NCBI GenBank assembly: GCA_009360345.1
Contig: SPDP01000007.1
Coordinates: 1-64,000, forward strand
Length of the DNA: 64,000 nucleotides
Direction of reading: 5' to 3'
Source of the DNA: Alcaligenaceae bacterium SAGV5
GTDB lineage: Bacteria; Pseudomonadota; Gammaproteobacteria; Burkholderiales; Burkholderiaceae_B
The position numbers and the translations under genes were made by a program. Below, piece by piece: positions 1 to 8,900 of this stretch. Each line of letters begins with the position of its first letter. Position 1 is the stretch's first letter. The notes beneath the pieces were generated by a model that saw only the letters and a program-made list of their open reading frames with translations, did not search any database and was not told the origin of the DNA.

Positions 1-104
1 CCGTCGGTCGTGATCTGGCCCGCGTTGTGCACCTCGCCGCCCAGCAGCAGCACATAGCCGCCGCCTTCGGTCACCGTCTGCGGAACGTGCGTGGCGACTA
101 TGGT
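1..104 (-). pseudogene. Filamentous-haemagglutinin-like coding fragment (runs off left edge)
   Basis: Read on the minus strand, the window's first ~100 bases encode an open stretch that includes VTEGGGYVLLLGGEVHNAGQ. This pattern (GG-x-V-x-LLG-x-x-V-x-NAGQI) is characteristic of the beta-helical haemagglutinin repeats of two-partner-secretion exoproteins. The frame continues past the left edge. No start with a ribosome site is visible, and the N-terminal part that such a protein needs would have to overlap livM, so the gene looks truncated at its 5' side. The assignment rests on about 35 residues; the flanking sequence is not available. Confidence 0.4.
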
Positions 105-112
105 GGTGGGGC

Positions 113-1123
113 GTGCGCGCCGGGGTCGTCGCCCAGGCGGGGGCGTTCTCGGACCGCCGCCCATGGGCCGCGCGGTTGGTCGTCGCCGCCGCCGCGACGG
201 TGCTCCTGATCGCCTTCCACGGCGAACACTATGCGCTGCTGATGATCTCCACCGTGCTGCTGTTCGCGGCGGCCTGCGCCGGCATCAACATCCAGACCGG
301 CCTGGCCGGCCTGGCCAATTTCGCGGGCGCGGCCTTTTTCGCCTGCGGTGGCTATACGCTGGCGGTGCTGGCCAAGAGCACGGCGCTGCCGCATTTCCTG
401 GCCATCCTGGCAGGCGGCGTGGCGGCCGCCGCGATCGGCGCGGTCCTGCTGCTGCCGGTGCTTCGCACACGCGGCTACTACTCGGCCCTGGTCACGATCG
501 CCTTCGGCATCCTGTGCAGCTCCTTCCTGCAGGTCAACGAGCAACTGGGCGGTGCGCAGGGCCTGCAGGTTCCGCCCTTGACGATACTGGGCTGGGACAT
601 GGGCAGCGGCTTCGAGGTGGCGGGGCGAGAGGTGTCCTTCTACTTCGCCTATGGCGTGCTCGCGCTGGCGGTCTTCCTGTTGTCGTCGCTGGTGGCCCAT
701 GCGATCGAGTGGTCGGCGATAGGCGTGAACCTGGACGCCACGCGCAGCGACGAACTGGTCGGCTCGAGTTTCGGCATCAATCCGCAGCGCTGGAAGATCA
801 CGGCCTTTCTGCTGGGCAATTTCCTGATCGGCATCGCGGGCGCGGTGTATGCGGGGCTGACCAATTTCGTCAGCCCGGCCGGCGCGACCTTCGAGCAGTC
901 GCTGCTGCTGATCTCGATCGTGATCCTGGGCGGCATCGGCAACAGTTGGGGGGCGCTGATCGCCGCCGTGCTCGTGATCCTGTTGCCCGAGAAGCTGCAC
1001 TCGCTCCAGGAGTATCGCGTGCTGATTTTCTCGGTGTTCGTCGTCGCCGTCCTGCTGTTCCGCCCCAAGGGCCTGGTGCCACGCCGGATGCGCGATTTCT
1101 CGGTGATGGAGAAGCGATCATGA
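113..1123 (+). CDS. livM: Branched-chain amino-acid-type ABC transporter permease (LivM family)
   Basis: This is an inner-membrane permease subunit of a HAAT-family ABC importer, which carries branched-chain amino acids or related small organic acids. The 336-residue product is mostly hydrophobic and shows the family core GLAGLANFAGAAFFACGGYT near residues 63-82, corresponding to the GxxSLGHAAFFGIGAY region of LivM. It ends with the usual LLFRPKGLVPRR. The start is GTG at 113, which leaves an intact first membrane segment. The stop overlaps the start of livG by four bases (ATGA), so the two are translationally coupled. The partner permease LivH and the binding protein are not in the window; directly upstream lies an unrelated antisense fragment. 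Confidence 0.85.
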   Translation: MRAGVVAQAGAFSDRRPWAARLVVAAAATVLLIAFHGEHYALLMISTVLLFAAACAGINIQTGLAGLANFAGAAFFACGGYTLAVLAKSTALPHFLAILAGGVAAAAIGAVLLLPVLRTRGYYSALVTIAFGILCSSFLQVNEQLGGAQGLQVPPLTILGWDMGSGFEVAGREVSFYFAYGVLALAVFLLSSLVAHAIEWSAIGVNLDATRSDELVGSSFGINPQRWKITAFLLGNFLIGIAGAVYAGLTNFVSPAGATFEQSLLLISIVILGGIGNSWGALIAAVLVILLPEKLHSLQEYRVLIFSVFVVAVLLFRPKGLVPRRMRDFSVMEKRS

Positions 1124-1899
1124 ACGACCGCACTCTGGTTTGCAGCGACCTGACCATGCGCTTCGGTGGGCTGGTGGCCCTGGATGCCTTCAGCCTGGAA
1201 GTGCGCCCGGGGGAGGTGGTGGGGCTGCTCGGGCCGAACGGATCCGGCAAGACGACGTTCTTCAACGTCGTGACCGGCCTGTACAAGCCCGTGTCGGGCG
1301 CCATCCGTTTCGGCGACAAGGACTTGTTCCGCAAGGCGCCCAGCGAGATCAACCACGCCGGGATCGCTCGCAGCTTCCAGCGCTGCCGGCTGATGCTGGA
1401 GTTGTCGGTGTTCGACAACCTGTTGGTGGGTGCGCACAACCGGCTGCCCAACGGCTTGTTCCGCACCTTGTTCGGGCGCAAGGCGGCGCTGCGGTCCATC
1501 GCCGCCTTCATGGGCGCGGCGCGGGACTTGTGCGCCCGCTTCAATCCTCACATCGCTGACCGCTTGTTCGAGCCCGCGGGCAGCTTCAACATGATCGACA
1601 GGCGGCGCATCGAGCTGTGCCGCGCGCTGCTGGGCGGGCCCAGGCTCCTGCTGCTGGACGAACCCTCGGCGGGGATGACGCACGACGAGACCTTCCGGCT
1701 GATGGACGACGTCACCGGTTTCCAGCGAGAGTCGCCGGAGCTGTCCATCGTGCTGATCGAGCACGAGATGCAGGTCATCGAGCGGGTCAGCCAGCGGTGC
1801 GTGGTCCTGAACTTCGGGAAGAAGATCTGCGAGGGCAGCTATCGCACCGTGGTCGCCGACCCCCAGGTCCGCAAGGCGTATCTTGGAGAGGATGCATGA
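1120..1899 (+). CDS. livG: ABC transporter ATP-binding protein (LivG family) with degenerate signature motif
   Basis: This is one of the two cytoplasmic ATPases of the Liv-type importer. The 259-residue product has Walker A GPNGSGKT at residues 38-45, a Q-loop region (ARSFQRCRLM), Walker B LLLLDEPSAGM, and an H-loop (VLIEHEM). The ABC signature, normally LPYGQQRRLE in LivG, reads FNMIDRRRIE here, so the signature serine/tyrosine and glycine are absent. Because the LivF partner has a perfect signature, the pair may have one weakened ATP site. It overlaps livM and livF by four bases each. Confidence 0.85.
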   Translation: MNDRTLVCSDLTMRFGGLVALDAFSLEVRPGEVVGLLGPNGSGKTTFFNVVTGLYKPVSGAIRFGDKDLFRKAPSEINHAGIARSFQRCRLMLELSVFDNLLVGAHNRLPNGLFRTLFGRKAALRSIAAFMGAARDLCARFNPHIADRLFEPAGSFNMIDRRRIELCRALLGGPRLLLLDEPSAGMTHDETFRLMDDVTGFQRESPELSIVLIEHEMQVIERVSQRCVVLNFGKKICEGSYRTVVADPQVRKAYLGEDA

Positions 1900-2627
1900 A
1901 CAGCCCGCTCCTGGAGGTGGAAGACCTCGTCGTGGGATACGGCAGCGCGAACGTGCTGGACGGCGTTTCGGTCCGGGCCGGGGAAGGCCGGATCACCTGC
2001 CTGCTCGGAGCCAATGGCGTGGGCAAGAGCACGCTGATCAAGTCCATCTTCGGACTCGTCCCGGTCCGCCGGGGCCGGGTTCGGTTCGGCGGGCACGACA
2101 TCACGGGATGGGACACCCACCGCATCGTCGCCCAGGGGCTGGCGGCCATTCCGGAAGGCAACCGCGTTTTTCCGCGCATGTCCGTGCTCGACAACCTGAT
2201 GGCCGGCGCCTACCTGGAGCGGTCTTCCGCGAAAATCGCCACCCGCCTGGAGCGGGTCACGGCCTTGTTCCCCCGGCTGGCCGAACGGCGCAATCAGTTC
2301 GCCGGCACCTTGTCGGGGGGCGAACGCTCGATGCTGTCGATAGGGCGGGGCCTGATGAGCAACCCACGGCTGCTGGTCATCGACGAACCGTCGCTGGGTT
2401 TGTCGCCCTTGTTCGTCAAGGAGAACTTCAGGCTGATCCGCGAGCTGTGCTGCGACGACTGCGCGATCCTGCTGGTGGAGCAGAACGTGAAGCAGACGCT
2501 GGAGGTTTCGCACTATGGCTACGTGATCTCCCAGGGCGTCGTCGCCGTCGAGGGAACGGGCGAGCGCCTGCGCGGCAGCGCCGAGGTCGGCAACGCCTAC
2601 TTCGGGGCCGAGGCCGCGGTGCATTGA
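1896..2627 (+). CDS. livF: ABC transporter ATP-binding protein (LivF family)
   Basis: Second ATPase of the Liv-type importer, 243 residues, of standard length. It has Walker A GANGVGKST, the signature LSGGERSMLSIGRGL, Walker B LLVIDEPSLGLSP, and the H-loop-type LLVEQN typical of LivF. The start ATG overlaps the livG stop by four bases. It is the last gene of the transporter operon; a LysR-type gene follows on the same strand after about 130 bases. The substrate cannot be read from sequence. The neighbouring oxidoreductase and aldolase genes suggest a carboxylic or amino-acid-like compound. Confidence 0.9.
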   Translation: MNSPLLEVEDLVVGYGSANVLDGVSVRAGEGRITCLLGANGVGKSTLIKSIFGLVPVRRGRVRFGGHDITGWDTHRIVAQGLAAIPEGNRVFPRMSVLDNLMAGAYLERSSAKIATRLERVTALFPRLAERRNQFAGTLSGGERSMLSIGRGLMSNPRLLVIDEPSLGLSPLFVKENFRLIRELCCDDCAILLVEQNVKQTLEVSHYGYVISQGVVAVEGTGERLRGSAEVGNAYFGAEAAVH

Positions 2628-2759
2628 CCGAAGGTCCGCAGGGCGTCTGATAACATGAGGCCGCTACTTCCTGTCGTGCCTTGTGCTTGCAGCCGCCTCC
2701 ATCGAGCGCAAGGCACACGAGCCGGTTTGCCTGGTGGCTGCCAGGCATCCGGGAATGCT

Positions 2760-3698
2760 ATGCATGAGACCATGGCCACCAAGTCTTTCTCATTCGAGCA
2801 GCTCGGCTGGGATCAACTGCGCGCCCTGCTCGAGGTCGCCCGGGGCGGTTCGCTGGAGTCGGCCGCCAGGCGCCTGGGCGTGGACCAGTCCACGGTCAGC
2901 CGCCGGCTGGCGCAGGTCGAGTACAGCGCCGGCTCCGCGCTGTTCAAGCGCGATCGCAAGGGCTTGCAGCTCACCCCCATGGGGCGCGACGTGCTGGTCC
3001 GGCTGGAACGCATGGAAGCCATGCTCCACGAGATCCAGGGCATCACCGCGCAGGGGCAGTCGGTCAGCGGACGCGTCCTGATCGCCTCGATGGAAGGCGT
3101 GGGCGCGCTGCTCATCGCGCGCGCCGCGAAGGCTCTGCTGGACAGGCACCCGGGGCTCGAGGTCCATCTCGTGACCACGTCCAATTTCGTCGATGTCGCC
3201 CGGCGCGAAGCCGACATCTTCGTCAGTTTCTTCGAACCGCCTTCGGCGTCCCTGACCACGCACGGGGTGGCCCAGGTGCCGTTCCATCTCTACGCCAGCC
3301 CAGCCTACCTGGGGGAGCGCGTGATTGCCGGTCCCGAGGACCTGGCCGACGATCTTTTCATCGGCTACATCGACGACCCGATGTACCTGCCCGCGGCGCG
3401 CTGGCTGGAGAGCATCATCGAGAAGCCCAGGATAGGCTTTCGCGCGACCAGCATGTTCTCGCAGATGTTCGCCGCGCAGGAGGGGCTGGGCATCGTGATG
3501 CTGCCTTCCTACGCCAATGCGGAGTCGCTGGGGCTGGTCAAGATCATCGAGGACCGGTATTCCGAGGTGCCGCTGTTCGCCAGCGTGCAGCGCGACATGC
3601 AGTATTTGCCGCATATTCGGGTGGTGTTCGAGACGATCGCGGCATATCTGCAGGAGAAGATAGGGACGGTGAGTTCCAGGAGCGCCGGGCCTGGCTGA
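2760..3698 (+). CDS. LysR-family transcriptional regulator
   Basis: One-component DNA-binding regulator of about 312 residues. An N-terminal winged helix-turn-helix (LRALLEVARGGSLESAARRL, then DQSTVSRRLAQVE) is followed by a periplasmic-binding-protein-like effector domain. The segment MFAAQEGLGIVMLPSYAN is typical of the LysR effector domain. ATG 2760 is preceded by GGGA at a short distance; ATG 2772 is an alternative. The longer frame start at 2655 is unlikely because the extra residues are low in regulator-like character. It lies downstream of livF on the same strand and convergent with the next LysR gene, so it may control the transporter operon. Confidence 0.85.
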   Translation: MHETMATKSFSFEQLGWDQLRALLEVARGGSLESAARRLGVDQSTVSRRLAQVEYSAGSALFKRDRKGLQLTPMGRDVLVRLERMEAMLHEIQGITAQGQSVSGRVLIASMEGVGALLIARAAKALLDRHPGLEVHLVTTSNFVDVARREADIFVSFFEPPSASLTTHGVAQVPFHLYASPAYLGERVIAGPEDLADDLFIGYIDDPMYLPAARWLESIIEKPRIGFRATSMFSQMFAAQEGLGIVMLPSYANAESLGLVKIIEDRYSEVPLFASVQRDMQYLPHIRVVFETIAAYLQEKIGTVSSRSAGPG

Positions 3699-3718
3699 AG
3701 CTATTGATCCGGTGTCGA

Positions 3719-4678
3719 TCAGACGCAGGAAAGTTCGTTGCCCACTTCCTGCACGTGCGTGAGCAGGGAGCGGCTTTCTTCGGTGAGGGGTGCGCGCTCT
3801 CGAAAAATTACCGCGATGTCGCGCTTCAATGCGGGCACGGTGATTGGCAGTGCCTTGATCGTTCCTTCTTTCACCTTGTCCAGGGCGGAATGCGCGGGCA
3901 GCAGGGCGAGGTGATCGCTGGAGCCGATCAGGGTCTTCATGAAATCGATGGAGCCGCATTCCACGACGTGCCGGGGGTGATCGATGACCTCCGAGGCAAG
4001 GAGCTTTTCCAGCATCCCCCTGTGAGGACCCCCGACCATGGAGCAGACCCACGGATACTGGGCGAGATTGGCCCAGGAAAGCTCGGATTGGTGGAACAGT
4101 TCGTGGTCCGATCGGGCGAAGATGCACAATCGATCTCGAAAAAGCACGCGTTGCTTGAGCCCATCGAGGAAGAAGTCATAGAACTCGGTCTGGGCCAGGA
4201 CGAAATCGAATTCGCAGCGCAGCAGCCCCAGCAACAGCTCCACCTGGACTTTATCGACGACTCGCAGCAGCACGTCCGGATGTTCGGCTTTCCACCGCGC
4301 GACGGCGTGGGGAACCACCGTGCTTGCAAGGCTGGGCAGCACGCCTATGACGATCATGCGAGACTGCGGCTTGCCGCCTTTCAACCGGGTCGAAGCCAGA
4401 TCCATTTCGTCCCGGATGTGCCGGGCGTGGGAGTAGACGAGTTCGCCGAACATGGTGGGCTCGATCCCCGACGGGCTCCTGACCAGGAGCTTCATCCCCA
4501 GTTCATCCTCCAGCCGGTTCATGGACTTCGAAAGAGCGGGCTGTGAGATGGCAAGCTGCCTGGCGGCCTTGGCGAGGCTGCCCTGCTCGATGATGGTGGC
4601 GAGGTACAGCAGCTTGCGGGGGTCCATACCGTCTCTGGCGTTCAGGGCGAGCGTCGGGAAATACGCCGGTTTGTCCAT
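3719..4678 (-). CDS. LysR-family transcriptional regulator
   Basis: LysR-type regulator of 319 residues. The HTH is seen as YLATIIEQGSLAKAARQLAI followed by SQPALSKSMNRLEDELG near the N terminus; the effector domain follows. An internal methionine (MDPRKLLYLATI) 17 codons in is an alternative start, closer to the usual LysR N terminus. It is transcribed in the same direction as the aldehyde dehydrogenase/GMC/Bug/FAH/bicupin run and sits just downstream of it (18-base gap), so it is probably that cluster's regulator. Its 3' end faces the other LysR gene across only 20 bases. Confidence 0.88.
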   Translation of the reverse strand: MDKPAYFPTLALNARDGMDPRKLLYLATIIEQGSLAKAARQLAISQPALSKSMNRLEDELGMKLLVRSPSGIEPTMFGELVYSHARHIRDEMDLASTRLKGGKPQSRMIVIGVLPSLASTVVPHAVARWKAEHPDVLLRVVDKVQVELLLGLLRCEFDFVLAQTEFYDFFLDGLKQRVLFRDRLCIFARSDHELFHQSELSWANLAQYPWVCSMVGGPHRGMLEKLLASEVIDHPRHVVECGSIDFMKTLIGSSDHLALLPAHSALDKVKEGTIKALPITVPALKRDIAVIFRERAPLTEESRSLLTHVQEVGNELSCV

Positions 4679-4696
4679 CTTACGCTGCCCCTGCGC

Positions 4697-6151
4697 CTAC
4701 AGGAAAATCTGCAAGGACTTCTCCTCTGTGTAGGAATACAGCTCTTCCAGTCCCCGTTCGCGCCCTGTGCCGCTGTTCTTGTAGCCGCCGAACGGAACGG
4801 CCCGGACCTGGGTATTGACCCCGTTGATCCAGATATAGCCGGCCTCGATGCGCCGGGCCGTATTCAGGGCGTTCCTGATGTCGGATGTCCACACCGCGGC
4901 GGTCAGTCCGTATTCGACGGAGTTGGCCATCGCGACGGCATGGTCGATGTCCGACCAGCGGAGAATCGACAGGATGGGGCCGAAGATTTCCTCGCGCGCG
5001 ATGCGCATGTCCTGTTCGACATTTGCGAAAACCGTTGGGCGATACCAGAATCCGCGATCGAAGGGCGAGCCGGTGGGACGCGTTCCCCCTGTCAGCAGGC
5101 GCGCACCCTCGGCCTTGCCGATTTCCACGTAGTCCTCGATTCTGGCCAGGTGGGCCCGGGAGTTGATAGCTCCCATCCGGGTCGCCCGGTCGAAGGGGTC
5201 GCCGATGCGGATCGCTTCGGTTCTGGCCACGACGTGGCGCACGACTTCATCGTAGATCGCGTCGTGGACGAACAGGCGGCTGGTCGAACTGCACGATTGC
5301 CCCTGCCAGATGAAGTTCATGCCGTCCACCGCGGCCTGGGCTACTTTTTCGACGGGGGCGTCGGGAAAGACGATGAACGGGTTTTTTCCACCTAGTTCGA
5401 GCGAGATGGACTTGACGGCGGTCTCCGCCGCCGATCGTTGAATAGCGAGGCCGGTGCGGACCGATCCGACGAACGACAACCGCTTGACCCGCGGGTGCCG
5501 GACCAAGGCGTTGCCGACCATGCCGTCGCCCGTCACGATGTTCAGCACGCCGGGGGGAAGTACCTCGTTGGCGATTTCGCCAAGCAAGGTTGCCGACAGC
5601 GGGCATTGTTCGGAAGGTTTCAGGACGACGGCGTTGCCGGCCATCAAGGGCGAGGCCATGCCATGGGCCGCCATGGCCAATGGATGGTTGAACGCGACGA
5701 TCCTGCCCACGACGCCGTAGGGTTCGCGTACGGTGATGTTGAGCTTGTCCGATTTTTCCGGAATCGTGTTGCCCTGGAGCTCGTGCCCCAGGCCAGCAAA
5801 GTAGCGTAGCCTGTCGATGCAGCCGGAGATGTCGCCTTCCATCCCCGTAATGGAGTTGCCCGTATCGGCCACCTCTATTTCGAGCAGCTCGCCCGCCCGG
5901 GCCGTCATGGCGTCGGCCAGTTTCCGCAGATAGCCGGATCGTTCCGCCACGGATAGCGCCGCCCAGGCGGGTTGTGCGGCCGCGGCGGCATCGACGGCAT
6001 CGTGGACGTCGCGTTCACTTCCCCGGGGCACGCGGCCCGCGCAGCCTTCGGTGGCCGGGTTGATCGATTCGAGCCAGCCGTCGTTGCCTTCGACCAACCG
6101 GCCACCGATCAACATGCGGCCCATAAGCGAGTTGTCCTGGGTAGTACTCAT
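4697..6151 (-). CDS. NAD(P)+-dependent aldehyde dehydrogenase
   Basis: Oxidises an aldehyde to the carboxylate with NAD(P)+. The 484-residue protein has the full ALDH fold signatures: cofactor segment VAFNHPLAMAAHG, general-base glutamate in SLELGGKNP, catalytic cysteine (about residue 287) in GQSCSSTSR, and EEIFGPILSI near the C terminus. The start ATG overlaps the stop of the upstream GMC oxidoreductase gene by four bases, which argues that the alcohol oxidised by the GMC enzyme becomes this enzyme's aldehyde substrate. Similarity in layout to betaine-aldehyde dehydrogenases is clear, but the actual substrate is unknown. Confidence 0.9.
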   Translation of the reverse strand: MSTTQDNSLMGRMLIGGRLVEGNDGWLESINPATEGCAGRVPRGSERDVHDAVDAAAAAQPAWAALSVAERSGYLRKLADAMTARAGELLEIEVADTGNSITGMEGDISGCIDRLRYFAGLGHELQGNTIPEKSDKLNITVREPYGVVGRIVAFNHPLAMAAHGMASPLMAGNAVVLKPSEQCPLSATLLGEIANEVLPPGVLNIVTGDGMVGNALVRHPRVKRLSFVGSVRTGLAIQRSAAETAVKSISLELGGKNPFIVFPDAPVEKVAQAAVDGMNFIWQGQSCSSTSRLFVHDAIYDEVVRHVVARTEAIRIGDPFDRATRMGAINSRAHLARIEDYVEIGKAEGARLLTGGTRPTGSPFDRGFWYRPTVFANVEQDMRIAREEIFGPILSILRWSDIDHAVAMANSVEYGLTAAVWTSDIRNALNTARRIEAGYIWINGVNTQVRAVPFGGYKNSGTGRERGLEELYSYTEEKSLQIFL

Positions 6152-7830
6152 GCTTTTTCCTGAATCCTCGTTGCGGTGAATGACATCTCTACGCGCGATG
6201 AACGCGCGGGCTCCGGTGCGATGGGAGATCGCCCCCGGATGACGTCCGAAGCCCATTCGGCAATGGCCAGCACCGCCGCGTTGATGTTGCAGCTCAGCAC
6301 TTCCGGCATGACGGAGGCATCGACCACACGCAGGCGTTCGACGCCGCGCACGCGCAGTTGCTGGTCCACGACGGATGACTCGTCCAGGCCTGCTCGGCAT
6401 GTGCCGCATCCATGCTGGACCGTGGTGGCGGTCATGCGGATGTGTGCGTCGATCTCGTCGTCGGATTCGCATCGGGTGCCGGGGGAGAGCTCTTTTCCCC
6501 GATAGGGATCCAGGGCGGCCTGGCGGACGACGTCCCGGACGATGCGAAACCCTTCACGAAGGACGCGTATGTCGTCCGGATCGGAAAGGTAGCGGGGGTC
6601 GATGCGGGGAGCTTCCCGCGGGTCGGGAGATGCCAGTTGCACGTACCCCCGGCTCTTTGGGTGGGAGCCGACTGGACGCAGATAGAACACATCTTCCCAG
6701 TCGTTGAACCCAGGCAGCCAGGGCCGGGCTTCGAGCGCCCCGGCGCCGAAGATGATCTGGATGTCCGGGGCGTCGAGCCCGGCGCGCGAGCGCAGGATCG
6801 AATTGATCCCGCTCGGCAGGATGGTCGCGGGTCCTGTGCCGCAGGCGATGGCTCGTACCAGGGTGAACAGCAGCCGGTCCACGCGCAGCATCCGGTGCAG
6901 GGGGCTTTCTTCCCCTGTCCGGCGATGGATGAGGGGGATGGAAAGGTGGTCCTGCAGATTGGTGCCTACGCCGGGGAGATGTTGTACCGGGTCGATGCCG
7001 ACTCCGCGCAAGGCGTCCGCATCGCCGACGCCGGAGAGCATGAGTAGCTGGGGCGAGTTGAAGACGCCGCTCGTGACGATGATTTCACGGCGGGCCCGGA
7101 CCTCCCGGGAAGCGTCGCGCCACAGATATCGCACGCCGACCGCCCTCTTGCCCTCGAACACGATGCGAGTCGCCTGGCTGCGGGTTCTTACCACCAGGTT
7201 GGGCCGATTGCGGATCGGGCGCAGATAGGAGCGCGAGGCGCTGGCCCGCCTGCCTCGGTGGATGGCCGACTGGGCCAATCCAAAGCCGTTCGGCTCGGGG
7301 CCGTTGATGTCGTCGAAGGTCGGATAGCCCGCAGCGGTAGCGGCATCCAGTACGGCCCAGCCCAGCGGATCGCTACGGCACGTGTAGGAGACGCCTACCG
7401 GCCCGTCGTGCCCACGGTGCCCGGCCTGTTCCCCCTGCCAGGCCTCGAGCCGCTTGAAGTAGGGCAGGAGCTTTTCATAGGACCATGCAGGCATGCCCAG
7501 TCGGGTCCAGCGCTCGAAGTCGCTGCGGTTGCCCCGGTTGTGTGCCATGAAGTTGATCGAGGATGAACCGCCCAGTACCTTCCCCCGCTTCAGCTCGATC
7601 CGGCGTCCTTGCAGGTGGGGCTGGGGCTCGCTTGCATATCCCCAGTCGAACAGCCCCGCCTGGCGGATCCGGCCCACGCCCAGCGGCATGCTGATGTAGG
7701 GATGCCAGTCCTTCCCTCCGGCTTCGAGCAGCAGCACGCGGGCGTCTTCCTCTTCGCTCAGGCGCGAGGCGAGGACGCAGCCCGCGGAGCCTCCTCCCAC
7801 GATGACGTAGTCGAACTCTTCGGTACTCAT
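6148..7830 (-). CDS. GMC-family FAD-dependent alcohol dehydrogenase/oxidase (choline dehydrogenase-like)
   Basis: Flavoenzyme of the glucose-methanol-choline family that oxidises a primary alcohol. The N terminus has the ADP-binding motif DYVIVGGGSAGCVLASRL and the first GMC signature region (GKVLGGSSSINFM). A C-terminal HGCGTCRAG followed by VVDASVMPEVLSCNINA supplies the active-site histidine region. It is 560 residues long from ATG 7830, which is preceded by a good AGGGA ribosome site; ATG 7851 is an in-frame alternative. It is coupled to the aldehyde dehydrogenase by a four-base overlap and follows a Bug receptor gene, suggesting uptake and two-step oxidation of one substrate. Confidence 0.9.
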   Translation of the reverse strand: MSTEEFDYVIVGGGSAGCVLASRLSEEEDARVLLLEAGGKDWHPYISMPLGVGRIRQAGLFDWGYASEPQPHLQGRRIELKRGKVLGGSSSINFMAHNRGNRSDFERWTRLGMPAWSYEKLLPYFKRLEAWQGEQAGHRGHDGPVGVSYTCRSDPLGWAVLDAATAAGYPTFDDINGPEPNGFGLAQSAIHRGRRASASRSYLRPIRNRPNLVVRTRSQATRIVFEGKRAVGVRYLWRDASREVRARREIIVTSGVFNSPQLLMLSGVGDADALRGVGIDPVQHLPGVGTNLQDHLSIPLIHRRTGEESPLHRMLRVDRLLFTLVRAIACGTGPATILPSGINSILRSRAGLDAPDIQIIFGAGALEARPWLPGFNDWEDVFYLRPVGSHPKSRGYVQLASPDPREAPRIDPRYLSDPDDIRVLREGFRIVRDVVRQAALDPYRGKELSPGTRCESDDEIDAHIRMTATTVQHGCGTCRAGLDESSVVDQQLRVRGVERLRVVDASVMPEVLSCNINAAVLAIAEWASDVIRGRSPIAPEPARSSRVEMSFTATRIQEKA

Positions 7831-7857
7831 GATTCCCTGTGGATGTGGCATGTCCGC

Positions 7858-8841
7858 TTATTGACTGGCCTGGATGTTGTTGTCCTTGATGACCTTGCCC
7901 CAGCGCTCCGCCTCGCTTTTCATGAATGCCGTCACCGCCGCGGGATCCTTGAGATCCGCGGCGAATCCGAGTTCCGAGAACCGCTGCTGGACCGACTTGT
8001 CCATGACGGCCTTGGCGAAGGCGTCATGCAGCCTGGCGACGGTCTCGGGGGGCGTATTCGCCGGGGCCAGGAAGGCGTACCACAGGCGGGGGTTGAAGTT
8101 TCCGAACCCCAGTTCGCTCATCGTTGGCACGTCAGGCAACGAGGTCAGCCGTTTGTCCGAGGTGATGGCGAGCAGCCGCACCTTGCCCGTGGCCGCAAGG
8201 GAAATCGCTTCGGCCGAGGAAGGGAAAAAGAGCTGGACCTGGTTGCCTAGCAAGGCCTGGGTGGCATCGGCGTTCCCTCGATAGGGAACGTGCAACCCCG
8301 TGCCGCTCCAGTCATTGATCAGGCGGGCCGCCGACAGATGGGCCAACGTGCCCACGCCGCCGGAGGCGTAGACGAGTCCTTGCGAGGATTTCGCCGCTTT
8401 TTCCAGGTCGGCGAAGGACTGGATCTTCGATCCCGCCGAGACCGTCGCGACCATCGGAAAGGAGCCGATGCCGAGAATCGGCACGAAGTCCCGTTGCAGG
8501 TCGTAGGGCAGTTTCGGCAGCAGGGTCGATGCGACGACGCCGGATGCGGTCAAGCTGAGGATGGTGCAGCCGTCGGCCGGGGCCTTGGCCACCATATCCG
8601 TGCCTATGGTGGTCGTCGCTCCCGCCCGGTTCTCGATCACCACGGGTTTGCCGAGGTAGGCGCTGGCTTTCTCTCCCAGCGCGCGGCCGATGATATCTCC
8701 CACCCCGCCCGCGGGATTGGGGATGATCATCTTGATGTAAGGCGCGGCGCAGCCTTCCGCGGCATGGGCACTCGTGCCGGCCGCGCAGCCGGCGGTGATG
8801 AGCAATGCCAGGCGGGCAGCGATCTTCCCGGGGGTGTGCAT
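7858..8841 (-). CDS. Bug/TctC-family tripartite tricarboxylate transporter receptor
   Basis: Periplasmic solute receptor of the Bug family, which binds small carboxylates and related compounds and delivers them to a TctAB-type permease or to a sensor. The 327-residue product starts with a signal peptide (MHTPGKIAARLALLITAGCA) and has the family landmarks MIIPNPAGGVGDIIGRAL, VIENRAGATTTIGTD, and the C-terminal LPDVPTMSELG. A GGAGA ribosome site precedes ATG 8841. It lies between the FAH and GMC genes on the same strand and is the likely uptake component of this catabolic cluster. Confidence 0.92.
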   Translation of the reverse strand: MHTPGKIAARLALLITAGCAAGTSAHAAEGCAAPYIKMIIPNPAGGVGDIIGRALGEKASAYLGKPVVIENRAGATTTIGTDMVAKAPADGCTILSLTASGVVASTLLPKLPYDLQRDFVPILGIGSFPMVATVSAGSKIQSFADLEKAAKSSQGLVYASGGVGTLAHLSAARLINDWSGTGLHVPYRGNADATQALLGNQVQLFFPSSAEAISLAATGKVRLLAITSDKRLTSLPDVPTMSELGFGNFNPRLWYAFLAPANTPPETVARLHDAFAKAVMDKSVQQRFSELGFAADLKDPAAVTAFMKSEAERWGKVIKDNNIQASQ

Positions 8842-8900
8842 GGTTGTCTCCGATCGTATTGAAATGTTGGGGGGGCGTGCCGGAATCCGTATTCGTGGAC

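Noticed and set aside
91-1899. 602-codon open frame on the plus strand covering livM and livG
   Set aside because: It is the livG frame extended backwards through livM in the wrong frame. The livM product has clear membrane segments in its own frame, so livG starts at 1120.
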